64,000 nucleotides of DNA from an uncultured Flavobacteriaceae bacterium. Its GTDB lineage: Bacteria; Bacteroidota; Bacteroidia; Flavobacteriales; Flavobacteriaceae. The position numbers were made by a program, and so were the translations under genes. Positions 1 through 11,100 of this stretch are shown in pieces (position 1 is the stretch's first letter; every line of letters starts with the position of its first letter). A model generated the notes under the pieces. It was not told the origin of the DNA and ran no database searches. It was given only the letters and a program-made list of their open reading frames with translations. The stretch covers positions 248,001-312,000 of the forward strand of contig CANMSB010000003.1 of the NCBI GenBank assembly GCA_947500445.1. Direction: 5' to 3'.

Positions 1-1
1 T

Positions 2-3000
2 TTGCCGGAAAAAGTATACCGTACCGGAGATTTGACCAAGGCTACTGCGCAAGGGGAAGTCGCCTTTTTGGGCAGGGCTGACAATCAGGTCAAAATCAAT
101 GGATACCGCATCGAAGCGGGTGAAGTGGAGGCGGCCATTCGCAACCTTGCTAGTGTGGAGGATGCAGTAGTGCTGCTACAATCACACGGTAAGCAGGCCT
201 CTCTGGCTGCATGGGTGCAGTCCAGACAGCCCATCACTACCATGACCATCAGGGACGGGTTGGCCAAGCAGTTGCCCTCCTATATGATTCCTGCTGCAAT
301 CACCGTACTTGAGGCAATGCCACTAACCGCCAACGGCAAGGTAGATCGAAAGGCACTAGCCGCAACCTCAATGGATGCAAGGCCAGAGGAAAGTTATGTA
401 GCACCCGTTACGCCTACAGAATCGTTGTTGGCAGGGCTATGGTCGGACGTGCTGGGAAAAGAAAGTGTGGGTGCTGAAGACAATTTCTTCCACATTGGCG
501 GCAACTCGCTGTCGGCTACCCGGATAGCGGAGCGCTACTACCAGCGTAGCGGTATGCGTTTGCCCATTAGGGACCTATTTACTTACCCCGTGTTGCGGGA
601 ACTAGCCGCCAAATTGGACGAAATGGATACCGAAGGAGCATTTATCCCGATAGCACAGGTCCCGGCAGCGACGTTGTACCCGGTGTCGCATGCACAAAAG
701 AGGCTTTGGCTATTGGACAAGCTTGAGGAGCAGGCCAAGCAGGCTTACCTCATTCCATGGGGCGTATACCTGACTGGCGAGTTAGATACCGACGCACTCA
801 AAGACGCTTGGTATTGCTTAGGGCAAAAGCACGAAAGCCTGCGTACCGTGTTTGAAGAAAAAGAAGGAGCGCCATGGCAACGGGTGTTGCCTGAGCAAGA
901 TTTTCCAGCGCTGGAGTACTTCAATGCACACCACGAAGGCCTCGAAGCGGGTGCTATAGAGCAGCAAGCAACTGCCTATGTTAATACCCCTTTTAATTTG
1001 GAAGGGGCCCCATTATGCCGTGCGGCCTTATTCGGGTTGGGCGATAAACGATGGCTATTGTGCATAGCATTACACCATATAATTGCCGATGGCTGGTCGG
1101 TACAAGTGCTGCGGCAAGACTTGGTACAGGCTTACGCGGCATGCATTGAAGGGAAGCAATGGGACGGGGTAGATAGCCTTCCTATACAATACAAAGACTA
1201 TACGGCCTGGCAGCAAGCACAACTGTCGGGTGAAGCGCTGGCAGGTCATCGCCAATTTTGGTACACGATGCATGCCGGTAACCAAACGGTGATGCAACTA
1301 CCTGTTGACAAGCCCCGCCCAGCAATAAAAACCTACCAGGGACGCATACATAAACATGTACTGGACGCCTCCGCCACAAAATTGCTCAGGTCATTGGCAA
1401 GCGAAAAGGAGTCTAGCATGTTTATGGTAGTGTTGTCTGCCGTATATGTGCTACTCAGCAAGTACACCGGGCAAGACGATATGGTAGTGGGTACGCCTAT
1501 CGCCGGCAGACAACACCCATGGCTGGAAGATCAGATAGGCTTCTATGCCAATACACTGGCGCTGCGCTACCAAATAAATCACAACGACAGCTTTGAGCAA
1601 GTCTTGGACAAGGTCAGAAACTTAATGGTAGAGGCCTATACCCATCAGGTATACCCTTTTGATGCCCTGGTGGAGGAACTAAGTCTGGAAAGGGATTTGA
1701 GCCGCTCGCCAATGTTTGATGTGCTCGTACTTTACAACGACTTTGAAAAAAGACACAACTCAGGCTTGTCCGGTGTTGATACCACACCATGGAACCTGGA
1801 AACAGGGCAGGCAAAATACGACCTTACCTTTGCCTTTGCAGAAGAAGGCGAGGGACTAGTGATCGCATTGGAGTACAACGATGCGTTGTTTAACAAAACC
1901 ACCATGATGCGAATGGTCGAAGTATTGGCCAGTTTACTTCAGAAAATACCGCTTGACACCGCCCAGTCCATTGGTAAACTTAACCTCATAGGCGAGCAGG
2001 AAGTCAATAAACTAATCAACGGCCTCAATCCGCCTGCAATGCCTTATGATGCGGCACGTCCCATGTATGGGCATACCGAGCAAATGGCCGAAAGTGCACT
2101 TGCCAAAACAGCCTTTATGGCTGGGAAGGAATCGATTACCTATGGTGAGTTGAATGAGCAGGCTAACCAATTGGCGCACTACCTTATGACAAACTATAAG
2201 GTGGGCAGAGGCCATAATGTGGCCGTGCTGTGTAGCCGGTCTATTGATATGCCCATCGCACTGTTGGCAGTATTGAAGAGTGGGGCAGCCTATGTGCCCA
2301 TAGACCTGGCCTATCCTGACGAACGTGCAAAGTTTATGTTTCAGGACGCAGGCGCAACCTGTGTACTGACCAACCTGGAAGGCAGTAACCTGCCTGAATG
2401 GGTAAGAGAAGAAACAAAAGTTTGCCAGATGGCGGATAATAGGCTCTGGCTGGATGAACCAACTCAAAACCCGCAAGTGTTATGCGAGCCTGAAGATACC
2501 GCCTACATCATATATACCTCCGGTTCTACCGGCCAACCCAAAGGAGTGGAGATCATGCACCGCAACGTAGCAGCCTTTACAGATTGGGCACTGGTGGAAT
2601 TTGAGCATTGCCCGGATGAAACGGTACTTGCGGTTACTTCTTATTGCTTCGACCTTTCTATCTTTGAAATCTTTGTGTCGATAAGCCGTGGCAGGCCGGT
2701 AAGGCTGCTGGAGAATGCGCTGGAATTGCCTACATGGGTAGAGAAAACACAGCGATCGCTTATTAACACTGTACCGTCAGCGATCAGTCATTTATTGGAT
2801 AGCGGAGCCTCGCTCGACAAAGTGGCGGCAATCAACATGGCAGGCGAGCCGATCCCGCTTCAAATCAAGCAGGCCCTGTCGCGGCACCCAATCCAGACGC
2901 GCAATCTATATGGGCCTTCCGAGGACACCACTTACAGCACGTGCTACCTTTTTTCGAGCGAGCATCAAAACATACCGATTGGCAAACCCATCGCAAACAC

Positions 3001-5179
3001 TAAAGCCTACTTATGCGATGAAAGAGGCCAATTAGTACCCCGTGGTGCGGTAGGAGAGTTATGGTTGGGAGGCGCAGGTGTGGCCAAAGGCTATCGAGGC
3101 AGGACTGTGCTCAACAAAGCAGTCTTCATGCCTGACCCTTTTGGGGGGCAGGGCAGGGTATACTGTACCGGCGACCTCGCCCGCTGGATGCCTGATGGCA
3201 ACCTGGAATTTCTGGGCAGAAAAGACCAGCAGGTGAAGATCAGGGGGTTCCGCATAGAGATGGGCGAGATAGAAACCAACCTGATGACCATCGAAAATAT
3301 CAAAGAGGCACTCATCACGGTATCCGAAAACCCATCTGGAGACAAAGCTTTAGTCGCGTACTTGGAAGGAGCAGGTATGCCAACGCCCGAAGTGATCAAA
3401 AAACACCTGGCACATAAGCTACCCGCTTTCATGATTCCCGATGCGTTGGTCCAATTGGAGCAATTCCCCCGCAACCAAAACGGCAAGATCGATCGAGCCC
3501 GGTTGCCAAAGCCTACTGCTTCGGCGATGGGCAGGGAATATGAGGCACCCGTAACCGACACCGAGAAGATGCTGGCATCCCTTTGGGAAGTAATATTGGG
3601 AATACCCAAAGTGGGGAGGCTTAATCACTTTTTCGAGGCTGGTGGACACTCCATGAAAGCCAGCGAACTATTGGCAAAACTCCATAACCAGACAGGGGTA
3701 AGCCTCCCATTGCAAGAGGTATTTTTACACCCGGTACTACAAGATATGGCTGCTACGATCGATGCTGCCAGGCCACACGCCCACGAAGCATTTCCCAAAG
3801 CCCCAAAGAACATCCACTACCCTGTGTCGCATGGACAAAAAAGGCTTTGGTTGCAATGGCACCAAGGCGATGGACAGGCAGCGTACAACCTGTTTGGAGC
3901 CTATCGTATCAAAGGGGCTTTGCAGCCCGAGTGCTTGGGCAAGGCCGTCAAAGCTATGGAGGCGAGGCATGAATCCTTACGCACACGATTTGTAGCAATA
4001 GACGGTGAGCCTAGACAGGAAATATTACCTTCTGGCAATCAACAGAACATTTTCGTATATCATGCGGACTTTGAAGAAGGGGACTTACACAAACTAGCTT
4101 CATTGCCATTTGATTTGCAGGCAGGGTCGTTGTGGCAGGTAAACCTTTGGCAATCCAACGAAGACGGTTTTACACTATCCTTCAGCATACACCACATTAT
4201 CAGCGATGGCTGGTCACTCAATGTGTTCATCAAGGAACTGTGGCAGGCCTATCATGCTATAGCGGGGGGTGCGGAGCCTTTCCCTGCACCTTTAGCAATA
4301 CAATATTCGGATTACAGCCATTGGCAGTCGAAAAAAATGCGGGATAAGCAAGGCGAGCAGGAAAAACAATACTGGTTGAGCCGCTTCGAAGGCTGGAAGC
4401 CACCCAAATCTTTGCCCACAGACTTTCCACATCCCGATAAGCGGTCTTTTCAAGGACAATTGCTAAAACTATCGGTGGATGATGAAATCTATCAAAAGCT
4501 GCAGCAACAAGCCCAGGCAGCAGGTGCCAGTATGTTTATGACAATGCTGAGCAGCATCTACACATGGTACCTCGGCCTCATAGGTAACAACGACCTGGTG
4601 CTTGGCATACCAGTCGATGGTAGGGAGCACCCTGCCTTGGAAGGACTTATAGGATTCTTCGTAAATACCCTCCCGTTACGGCAGCAGATTGATAGCCATA
4701 CTACCTTTAGACAACTGATGCAAGCGGTGAAGCAAAACGTGTTGGAGGCTCATACGCACCAGGGGTATCCATTTGACTTGTTGGCACAAGACTTAGGTGC
4801 TACCAAAACCCATAACGGGCGCACCCCGCTGTTCGACGTGTTTGTCGAATACCAAAAGCTTACGGGATCAGCGGGCGTTGGTGCGTCTGGCGAAACATTG
4901 CAAGTTGAGCCATTGCCACAAGCAGAGGGCTTCAGCAAGTTCGATCTCATCTTTAAGGTAATAGAAACTGACGAAGGGCTTACCATAGGCCTGCAATTCA
5001 GTACCGAGGTGTTTCAAGCCTCCACCATCGCTTTGTATTTGGAACAATGGGACCAACTGCTACATGCGGTAGCTGATAGCCCTGACCAAAAGCTAGGCGA
5101 TGTCATCATAGATACCGCAGTGCCGCCTACTGGCATGCAAGCCATAGAAAATGAGTCTGTAGAGTTTGACCTTGATTAA
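2..5179 (+). CDS. NRPS subunit, 5'-truncated: (A)-PCP-C-A-PCP-C
   Basis: Non-ribosomal peptide synthetase whose 5' end lies left of the window; the first visible codon, TTG, lies inside an adenylation domain and is not a start. Domains by residue of the visible part: end of an A domain (1-120, with the YRTGDL and KINGYRIE cores), PCP (S169 in GGNSL), C (about 220-650, HHIIADG at 358), A (about 680-1170, YTSGSTGQPKG), PCP (S1217 in GGHSM) and a complete C (about 1270-1690, HHIISDG). The full A domain gives the hand-read code DLFNNALTYK, which I recall as reported for Ala or Gly. The protein ends on a C domain, so its acceptor amino acid must be on the next protein, which begins 9 bp downstream with a partial C domain and an A domain. 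Product family is certain; substrate is inferred. Confidence 0.95.
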   Translation: MPEKVYRTGDLTKATAQGEVAFLGRADNQVKINGYRIEAGEVEAAIRNLASVEDAVVLLQSHGKQASLAAWVQSRQPITTMTIRDGLAKQLPSYMIPAAITVLEAMPLTANGKVDRKALAATSMDARPEESYVAPVTPTESLLAGLWSDVLGKESVGAEDNFFHIGGNSLSATRIAERYYQRSGMRLPIRDLFTYPVLRELAAKLDEMDTEGAFIPIAQVPAATLYPVSHAQKRLWLLDKLEEQAKQAYLIPWGVYLTGELDTDALKDAWYCLGQKHESLRTVFEEKEGAPWQRVLPEQDFPALEYFNAHHEGLEAGAIEQQATAYVNTPFNLEGAPLCRAALFGLGDKRWLLCIALHHIIADGWSVQVLRQDLVQAYAACIEGKQWDGVDSLPIQYKDYTAWQQAQLSGEALAGHRQFWYTMHAGNQTVMQLPVDKPRPAIKTYQGRIHKHVLDASATKLLRSLASEKESSMFMVVLSAVYVLLSKYTGQDDMVVGTPIAGRQHPWLEDQIGFYANTLALRYQINHNDSFEQVLDKVRNLMVEAYTHQVYPFDALVEELSLERDLSRSPMFDVLVLYNDFEKRHNSGLSGVDTTPWNLETGQAKYDLTFAFAEEGEGLVIALEYNDALFNKTTMMRMVEVLASLLQKIPLDTAQSIGKLNLIGEQEVNKLINGLNPPAMPYDAARPMYGHTEQMAESALAKTAFMAGKESITYGELNEQANQLAHYLMTNYKVGRGHNVAVLCSRSIDMPIALLAVLKSGAAYVPIDLAYPDERAKFMFQDAGATCVLTNLEGSNLPEWVREETKVCQMADNRLWLDEPTQNPQVLCEPEDTAYIIYTSGSTGQPKGVEIMHRNVAAFTDWALVEFEHCPDETVLAVTSYCFDLSIFEIFVSISRGRPVRLLENALELPTWVEKTQRSLINTVPSAISHLLDSGASLDKVAAINMAGEPIPLQIKQALSRHPIQTRNLYGPSEDTTYSTCYLFSSEHQNIPIGKPIANTKAYLCDERGQLVPRGAVGELWLGGAGVAKGYRGRTVLNKAVFMPDPFGGQGRVYCTGDLARWMPDGNLEFLGRKDQQVKIRGFRIEMGEIETNLMTIENIKEALITVSENPSGDKALVAYLEGAGMPTPEVIKKHLAHKLPAFMIPDALVQLEQFPRNQNGKIDRARLPKPTASAMGREYEAPVTDTEKMLASLWEVILGIPKVGRLNHFFEAGGHSMKASELLAKLHNQTGVSLPLQEVFLHPVLQDMAATIDAARPHAHEAFPKAPKNIHYPVSHGQKRLWLQWHQGDGQAAYNLFGAYRIKGALQPECLGKAVKAMEARHESLRTRFVAIDGEPRQEILPSGNQQNIFVYHADFEEGDLHKLASLPFDLQAGSLWQVNLWQSNEDGFTLSFSIHHIISDGWSLNVFIKELWQAYHAIAGGAEPFPAPLAIQYSDYSHWQSKKMRDKQGEQEKQYWLSRFEGWKPPKSLPTDFPHPDKRSFQGQLLKLSVDDEIYQKLQQQAQAAGASMFMTMLSSIYTWYLGLIGNNDLVLGIPVDGREHPALEGLIGFFVNTLPLRQQIDSHTTFRQLMQAVKQNVLEAHTHQGYPFDLLAQDLGATKTHNGRTPLFDVFVEYQKLTGSAGVGASGETLQVEPLPQAEGFSKFDLIFKVIETDEGLTIGLQFSTEVFQASTIALYLEQWDQLLHAVADSPDQKLGDVIIDTAVPPTGMQAIENESVEFDLD

Positions 5180-5188
5180 TAAACTGCT

Positions 5189-8100
5189 ATGAATACCACA
5201 AGCCAAAACACACGCATTGCCTACAAAGCAGCCAACGATTATTGGATGTCTAAGCTCCAGGATATCACCATACCAACCTATTCGTTGGGCATAGGTGATA
5301 AGGAGGGGAGTGACAGGCTTGCCGGCCAAGTGCCAGCCACTACCAAAGCACTGGTGAGCCATGTAGCAAAAGGGCGTGACTTGGCTTCCTCCATGGTATA
5401 CCTTACGGTATTCAGGGCATTGCGCTATCATTACTTCCGGGATGTAGACGGGGTCACTTGCTTACCGCCTCAAAAGGGCAAAGAAGAGCAGCAACCTGTG
5501 TATTTACTGCTTTCGGTCAATAGCGACACTACATTGCGGCATATACTCAAAGCTTGCAGTGAAGGTTGGAAAGCTGCCTACCAACATGCAGCGTACGAGC
5601 GTGAGGAGTTAGCGGCATTGTTGGCAAGCCGTGGTTTCAGCTTGGAGGGAATAGGGCAAGTAGCCTACTTCGACGAGCGGTTGCACCAGCAGCATGACAT
5701 GAGCGCTTCGGCTTTAGGGCTATCATTGTTGGGTGAGGAGGGAGCCGTATTCGAGTGGGTATATGATGCCGTCAAGTTCCCCGAAGTATACATGCAGCAG
5801 TGGGCTGGGCATTATCTCAAGGCACTGGCCTGTTTCAAGGAATGGCTCGACCTACCCATTGTAGACTGGCCGTTGTTGTCTGAAGAAGAAAAACTCCAAC
5901 AGCTCAATGTGTGGAACCGTACTGGGGTTGATTACCCTGATAAAGCCACGTTACACGGATTGTTTGAAGAGCAAGTCAAAAGCAATGGGAGCAGAACCGC
6001 CGTAGCCGATGACAGGCAGTCACTTACCTATCAAGCCCTGGACCATGCAGCCAATCAATTGGCCAGTCACTTGCGCGAGGCTTATGGGGTGGGGCGCAAC
6101 GATCGTGTAGCAGTCATGCTGGATCGTGGTGTACCGCTGTGGGTAGCCTTACTGGCTGTATTAAAGACTGGCGCAGCATACGTACCCATTGGTACAAGCT
6201 TTCCAGACTCCAGAGTCGAATTCATCCTGCAAGATGTTACGCCAAAGGCGATGATTGCCACTAGTTCCGAGGTGTTTTCTGATACTGAGATTCCCACCTT
6301 GTATATGGACTCGGACGAATGGGAGCATCAAGGCGGAGAAAACCAACTCGAACCGGTCAGCCCTGATGCTACAGCATGCATTATATATACCTCCGGCTCC
6401 ACGGGCACCCCCAAAGGCGTGGCAGTAGCGCACCGGGGTGTGGTAAACAGGATCGCTTGGCAATGGCAAGCCCTGGGGTATGGACAAAACGACGTAGTGT
6501 TACAAAAGACTACTCCTACGTTTGACGTGTCTGTGTGGGAATTGTTCATGCCACTCGCCTTTGGGGCAAGAGCTGTGGCTTGCGAAACGGTCACCGCCCA
6601 CGACCCTCAGTTGCTGTGCGAGGCCATCGAGCGGCATCACGTCACCAACCTCCATTTTGTGCCATCTATGTTTCAGGCTTTTTTGGAAAACCTTGACACG
6701 GAACAGTTAAGCCAAACCAAAACACTCCGAAGCATCGTGACCAGTGGCGAGGCACTCAAAGCAGATACGGTAGATAAGCATTATGATAAGTTTCCCAGTG
6801 TACCGTTGCACAACTTGTATGGCCCCACAGAGGCTTCTATAGACGTATCGTGGCACCAAGCCCAGCCGGGGCAATCGGTAGTGCCCATTGGCAAACCGAT
6901 ACAAAATATCAAGCTTCACATATGCGATGAAAACGGGCGGTTGTTGCCTGCCGGGGCTGTTGGGGAGATCAATATTGCCGGTATCGGGCTGGCGCATGGC
7001 TATGTGAACCAGCCCAAGCTTACAGCAGATAAGTTTGTGGCTGGGGCTTTACCCTTACGGGAAACAACCTACCGCACTGGCGACTTGGGGCGGTGGCTGC
7101 CCAATGGAGAAATCGCTTACATGGGCAGGACAGACCACCAAGTCAAGCTGCGTGGATTCCGCATAGAGTTGGGCGAGATAGAAAGCGTACTGCTACGTCA
7201 CCAGGCAGTCAATGCATGCGCGGTATTATTGAAGGCTAGCCCGGACAGGCTGGTAGCATTCCTTGTAGGTGCTGGCCAAGGGCAGGAGGAAAATCTCCAT
7301 GCCCATATGGAGGCAAATTTGCCAGCGTATATGGTAGTGCACCAATTGGTGCATATAGCAGAGATGCCCCTGACCCCTTCTGGCAAGGCAGACCGGAAAG
7401 CATTGGCATGTTTGGAGGAAGGCGGAGGCATGGTCGGGCAATATACACCCCCTCAGTCAGATGAGGAAAAGCTGCTCGTAGAGGTATGGCAAGCGGTATT
7501 GCAAAAAGAGCAAGTGGGCATTACGGATAACTTCTTTCACTTAGGCGGTGATTCGATCGTAGCGATACAAGTAGTGAGTCGGTTGGCTGCGGCAGGTTAC
7601 CAGTTGCAAGTAAAGCAACTGCTCAAAGACCCCTATATCGACCGGTTGGCGCAGATCATGGAGCGGCGGCAAAACATGGCCTCACAAGCATTGGTGACGG
7701 GCCGGTCACGGTTAGCACCCATGCAGTGGCACCTGGTGGTGCACAATGGTGTTCATATGCATCATTTTAACCAAGTGATGTCCCTCGCGGTGGATAGCTT
7801 GCCTACAATAGACCGGTTAAGGCAGCTATTCGCGCAGTTGGCACAGCACCACGATATGCTCCGGTTTACCTACCATGTGGAAGACAACTACCCCTATGGG
7901 TATATCCACGACGGGCAGGCCATACCAGAAGTTTTGGAGGCAAGCCTACAGAGCGAGGCTGACGAGCAAAAGGACCTGGAGCAGTTGGTGACCGAGGCAC
8001 AGGCTTCGTTCAACTTGCAATCAGGCCCGTTGTTAAAAGCAATCGCTGTGCGGTCTACAACGCAAGACTACCTTTTGTTGATCGCCCACCATCTGATTAT

Positions 8101-11100
8101 CGATGGGGTGTCGTGGCGTATCCTATTAGAAGACCTGCATACGCTTTGGCAAATGCCCGAAGCAACGGACTTAAAGGATGGAGTGCTCCCCAACAAGTCT
8201 TTTTCGTACCGTGATTGGGTGGAAAAACTGTACGAAGAAGCAGGGCAAGCAACGTTTGAGGAAGTGGCGCGAGAATACTGGCCTGTAGCAAAGGAAAAAG
8301 ACATGCCAGCGTTGCCGGGACAGGCAATGGCAGCACCAGACCTTGTCCGAGACGCAGCGTACTGTCATGTCTTGTTTGACCAAGACATGACCGAGGCATT
8401 GCGTGGCCCGCTCAATAAGCCGTTCAACACCGATTTGCAAGACTTCCTATTGGCGGCGGTAAGCGATGTGCTTGCAGTGTGGGTGGGAGCCCAAAGCCTG
8501 CCGATTATGCTCGAAGGGCACGGTAGGGAAACCTGGGGTAGTTTTGCCGAGGTTGATTTGAGCCGTACCGTCGGGTGGTTTACCAGTATTTATCCAGTAT
8601 ACCTCACCCGACAAACAGGCCTGCAAGACCAACTTATCCATGTAAAGGAGTGCCTGCGGCGTGTACCGTTTCAAGGCATGGGCTATGGTATGGAGCGATA
8701 CCTGGGCGAAGCAGCCACCCCTGAAGCAGTGCGTTACCCAGTATCTTTCAATTACTTGGGTAGTTTTGACGGGGTCACCCAACCTACCGGAGCATTTAAG
8801 CTTGTCGATGTGCCAGTAGGGCCTATCCAAGCACCAGACGGCCCCCGACAGTTTGCATTGGAAGTATCAGCGGTGGTAGTAGAAGGGCGACTAAGGTTAG
8901 CGTTGGCCTACAACAGGCTATACCATACGCAGCAGGATATGGAACAGCTTTTGGACCAGATCAAAGGTTCGTTGGAAGCTTTGGCCAATATGGCAGCAAG
9001 TCAACAGCGACGTATCTATACACCCACAGATTTTCGCTACAAAGCACTCACCTTGCAACAAGCCAGCGAGCTTGGAGAAACTGAAGCATTGGAGGAGGTT
9101 ATGCCACTAAGCCCTATGCAGGAAGGTATCCTGTTTCATGCCTTGATGGCACCCGACAGTGCGGCATACTTTGAGCAAGTGAGCATGACACTACAGGGAA
9201 AACTGGACATAGCCCGCCTCACCGTATGCTTCCAAATGTTAGGTGAGCGGCATTCGGTACTCAAAGCACGTATATGGGGACAAGCAAGTGGCACCACCCT
9301 GCAAATCATCCCAGCGCAACGGCCCTTGCCAGTGATTCAAGAAGACTTTCGTGACGAAGGGAATCAGCAAGCAGCCATAGAAGCCTGGAAACAAACTGAC
9401 CGCCAACAAGGCTTTGATTTGTATAGCGAGCCACTTACCCGACTGGGTATCCTCAAGATAGCCGAGGATACGCACGAGATTGTCTGGAGCCACCACCATA
9501 TAATCATGGACGGCTGGTGCCTGGGTATTGTGCTGGGCGACTTGTTTGCACTCTATGGGCAGCAGGGTACGCCGAGTTTGGGCAATTTGTCGCCCGTAGC
9601 ACCTTATGCAGCCTACATCGATTGGCTGGATACCGTAGACCGAAAGGCGGCGGAAGCGTATTGGAATGCCTACCTCAATGGTTTTGGGGAAGCCAGCACC
9701 TTGAGCATGCACAAAGAGACCGGTGCAAACGGACAAGGTAGCCAGCGTTTGCGGTTGGGCAAAGTAGTAAGCACGGCACTCAAAGCCTCGGCACAAAAGC
9801 AAGAAGTAACCCTGAACACCACCATCCAGGCATTGTGGGGGGTACTATTGCACAAGCTTGTGCGGCAAACGGACGTATTGTTTGGGGGCGTAGTGTCAGG
9901 CCGCCCTGCCGAACTGCCCGGTGTGGAGCAAATGGTAGGGCTTTTTATCAATACTCTGCCTGTAAGGCTGCAGATTGGCCAGGAAGACACGGTGTGGGGA
10001 GTAGCAGCCCGGCTACAAGGCGATGCCATCGAGGCTACCCCATATCATCATTTTCCACTGGCTGATATTCAAGCCATGCGTGGGGCTAAGCAAGTCCTGT
10101 TCGACCATATTATGGTGTTTGATAACTACCCAGTAGCCGATCAGCTTCAGCAAATTAGCCAACAGGCAGATCAACTACCCGAAGTGGTGGGCATGGGACT
10201 GGTAGAAGCAACACATTATGGACTTACTGTAATCGTAGTGCCCGGAGAGGATATTGAGGTGCGGTTTGAGTATGACAAAGCTACCTATACCGATGCCCAA
10301 ATGGCACAAGTAAGTAGCTGCTTCGAGCGTTTGGCACAGCAAGCCATCGAAACATCCGATACCCCCATCGCATCCCTCAGGCTGTTAAGCGACAGTCAAC
10401 GAAAAGCCTTGCTGGCACATAACCCAAAGCCTGTCAGCTATCCCGATGGAGAAAATGTACCGGTACTCCTCGAAGCTTGTGCTAGTCAAAACCCCGACAA
10501 GCTGGCATTGGTATGCGCAGAGGATCGCTACACCTATCAGGCGCTTGAGGCACTGACCAATCAAGTGGCAAACTATCTGCTGGCCAGCTATGATATTGGT
10601 CCCGACGTTTGCGTAGGCGTGATGTTGCATCGTTCCGCGTGGAGTGTCATCGCGATGAATGCCGTACTCAAAACAGGGGCTTGCTATTTGCCGATAGACC
10701 CGACCCTGCCTGCCGAGCGTATCGATTACATTGTAAATGACGCAAAGCCCGTGGTCATCTTTACCCAGGCAGCGTGTGAAGCAGCGCTGCCACATGAATG
10801 GCAAAACCGGTTGTGCATGGTGGAGGGCCATGAGTGGCAAGACTTCGCTGATCAAAGCCCGGACATTAAAATTGAGGCAGATAGCCTTTCTTACATTATC
10901 TACACCTCTGGCTCTACAGGCACCCCCAAGGGCGTTGCACAAACCCATCGTACTGTTCATAATCTGATTCGCTGGGACATAGATCACTCAGGCATAGCGG
11001 GTGGCTTGCGGCAGTTACAATACAGCGCATTTGGTTTTGATTCCAGTTTGCACGATGCCTGGTTTGTGCTCAGCAATGGCGGTACCTTATACGTAGCAAC

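Noticed and set aside
5189-5900. Frameshifted full C domain at the N-terminus of the second NRPS
   Set aside because: The upstream protein already ends in a complete C domain and the same half-domain layout recurs at 27210, so a sequencing error or decay is less likely than a real interface.
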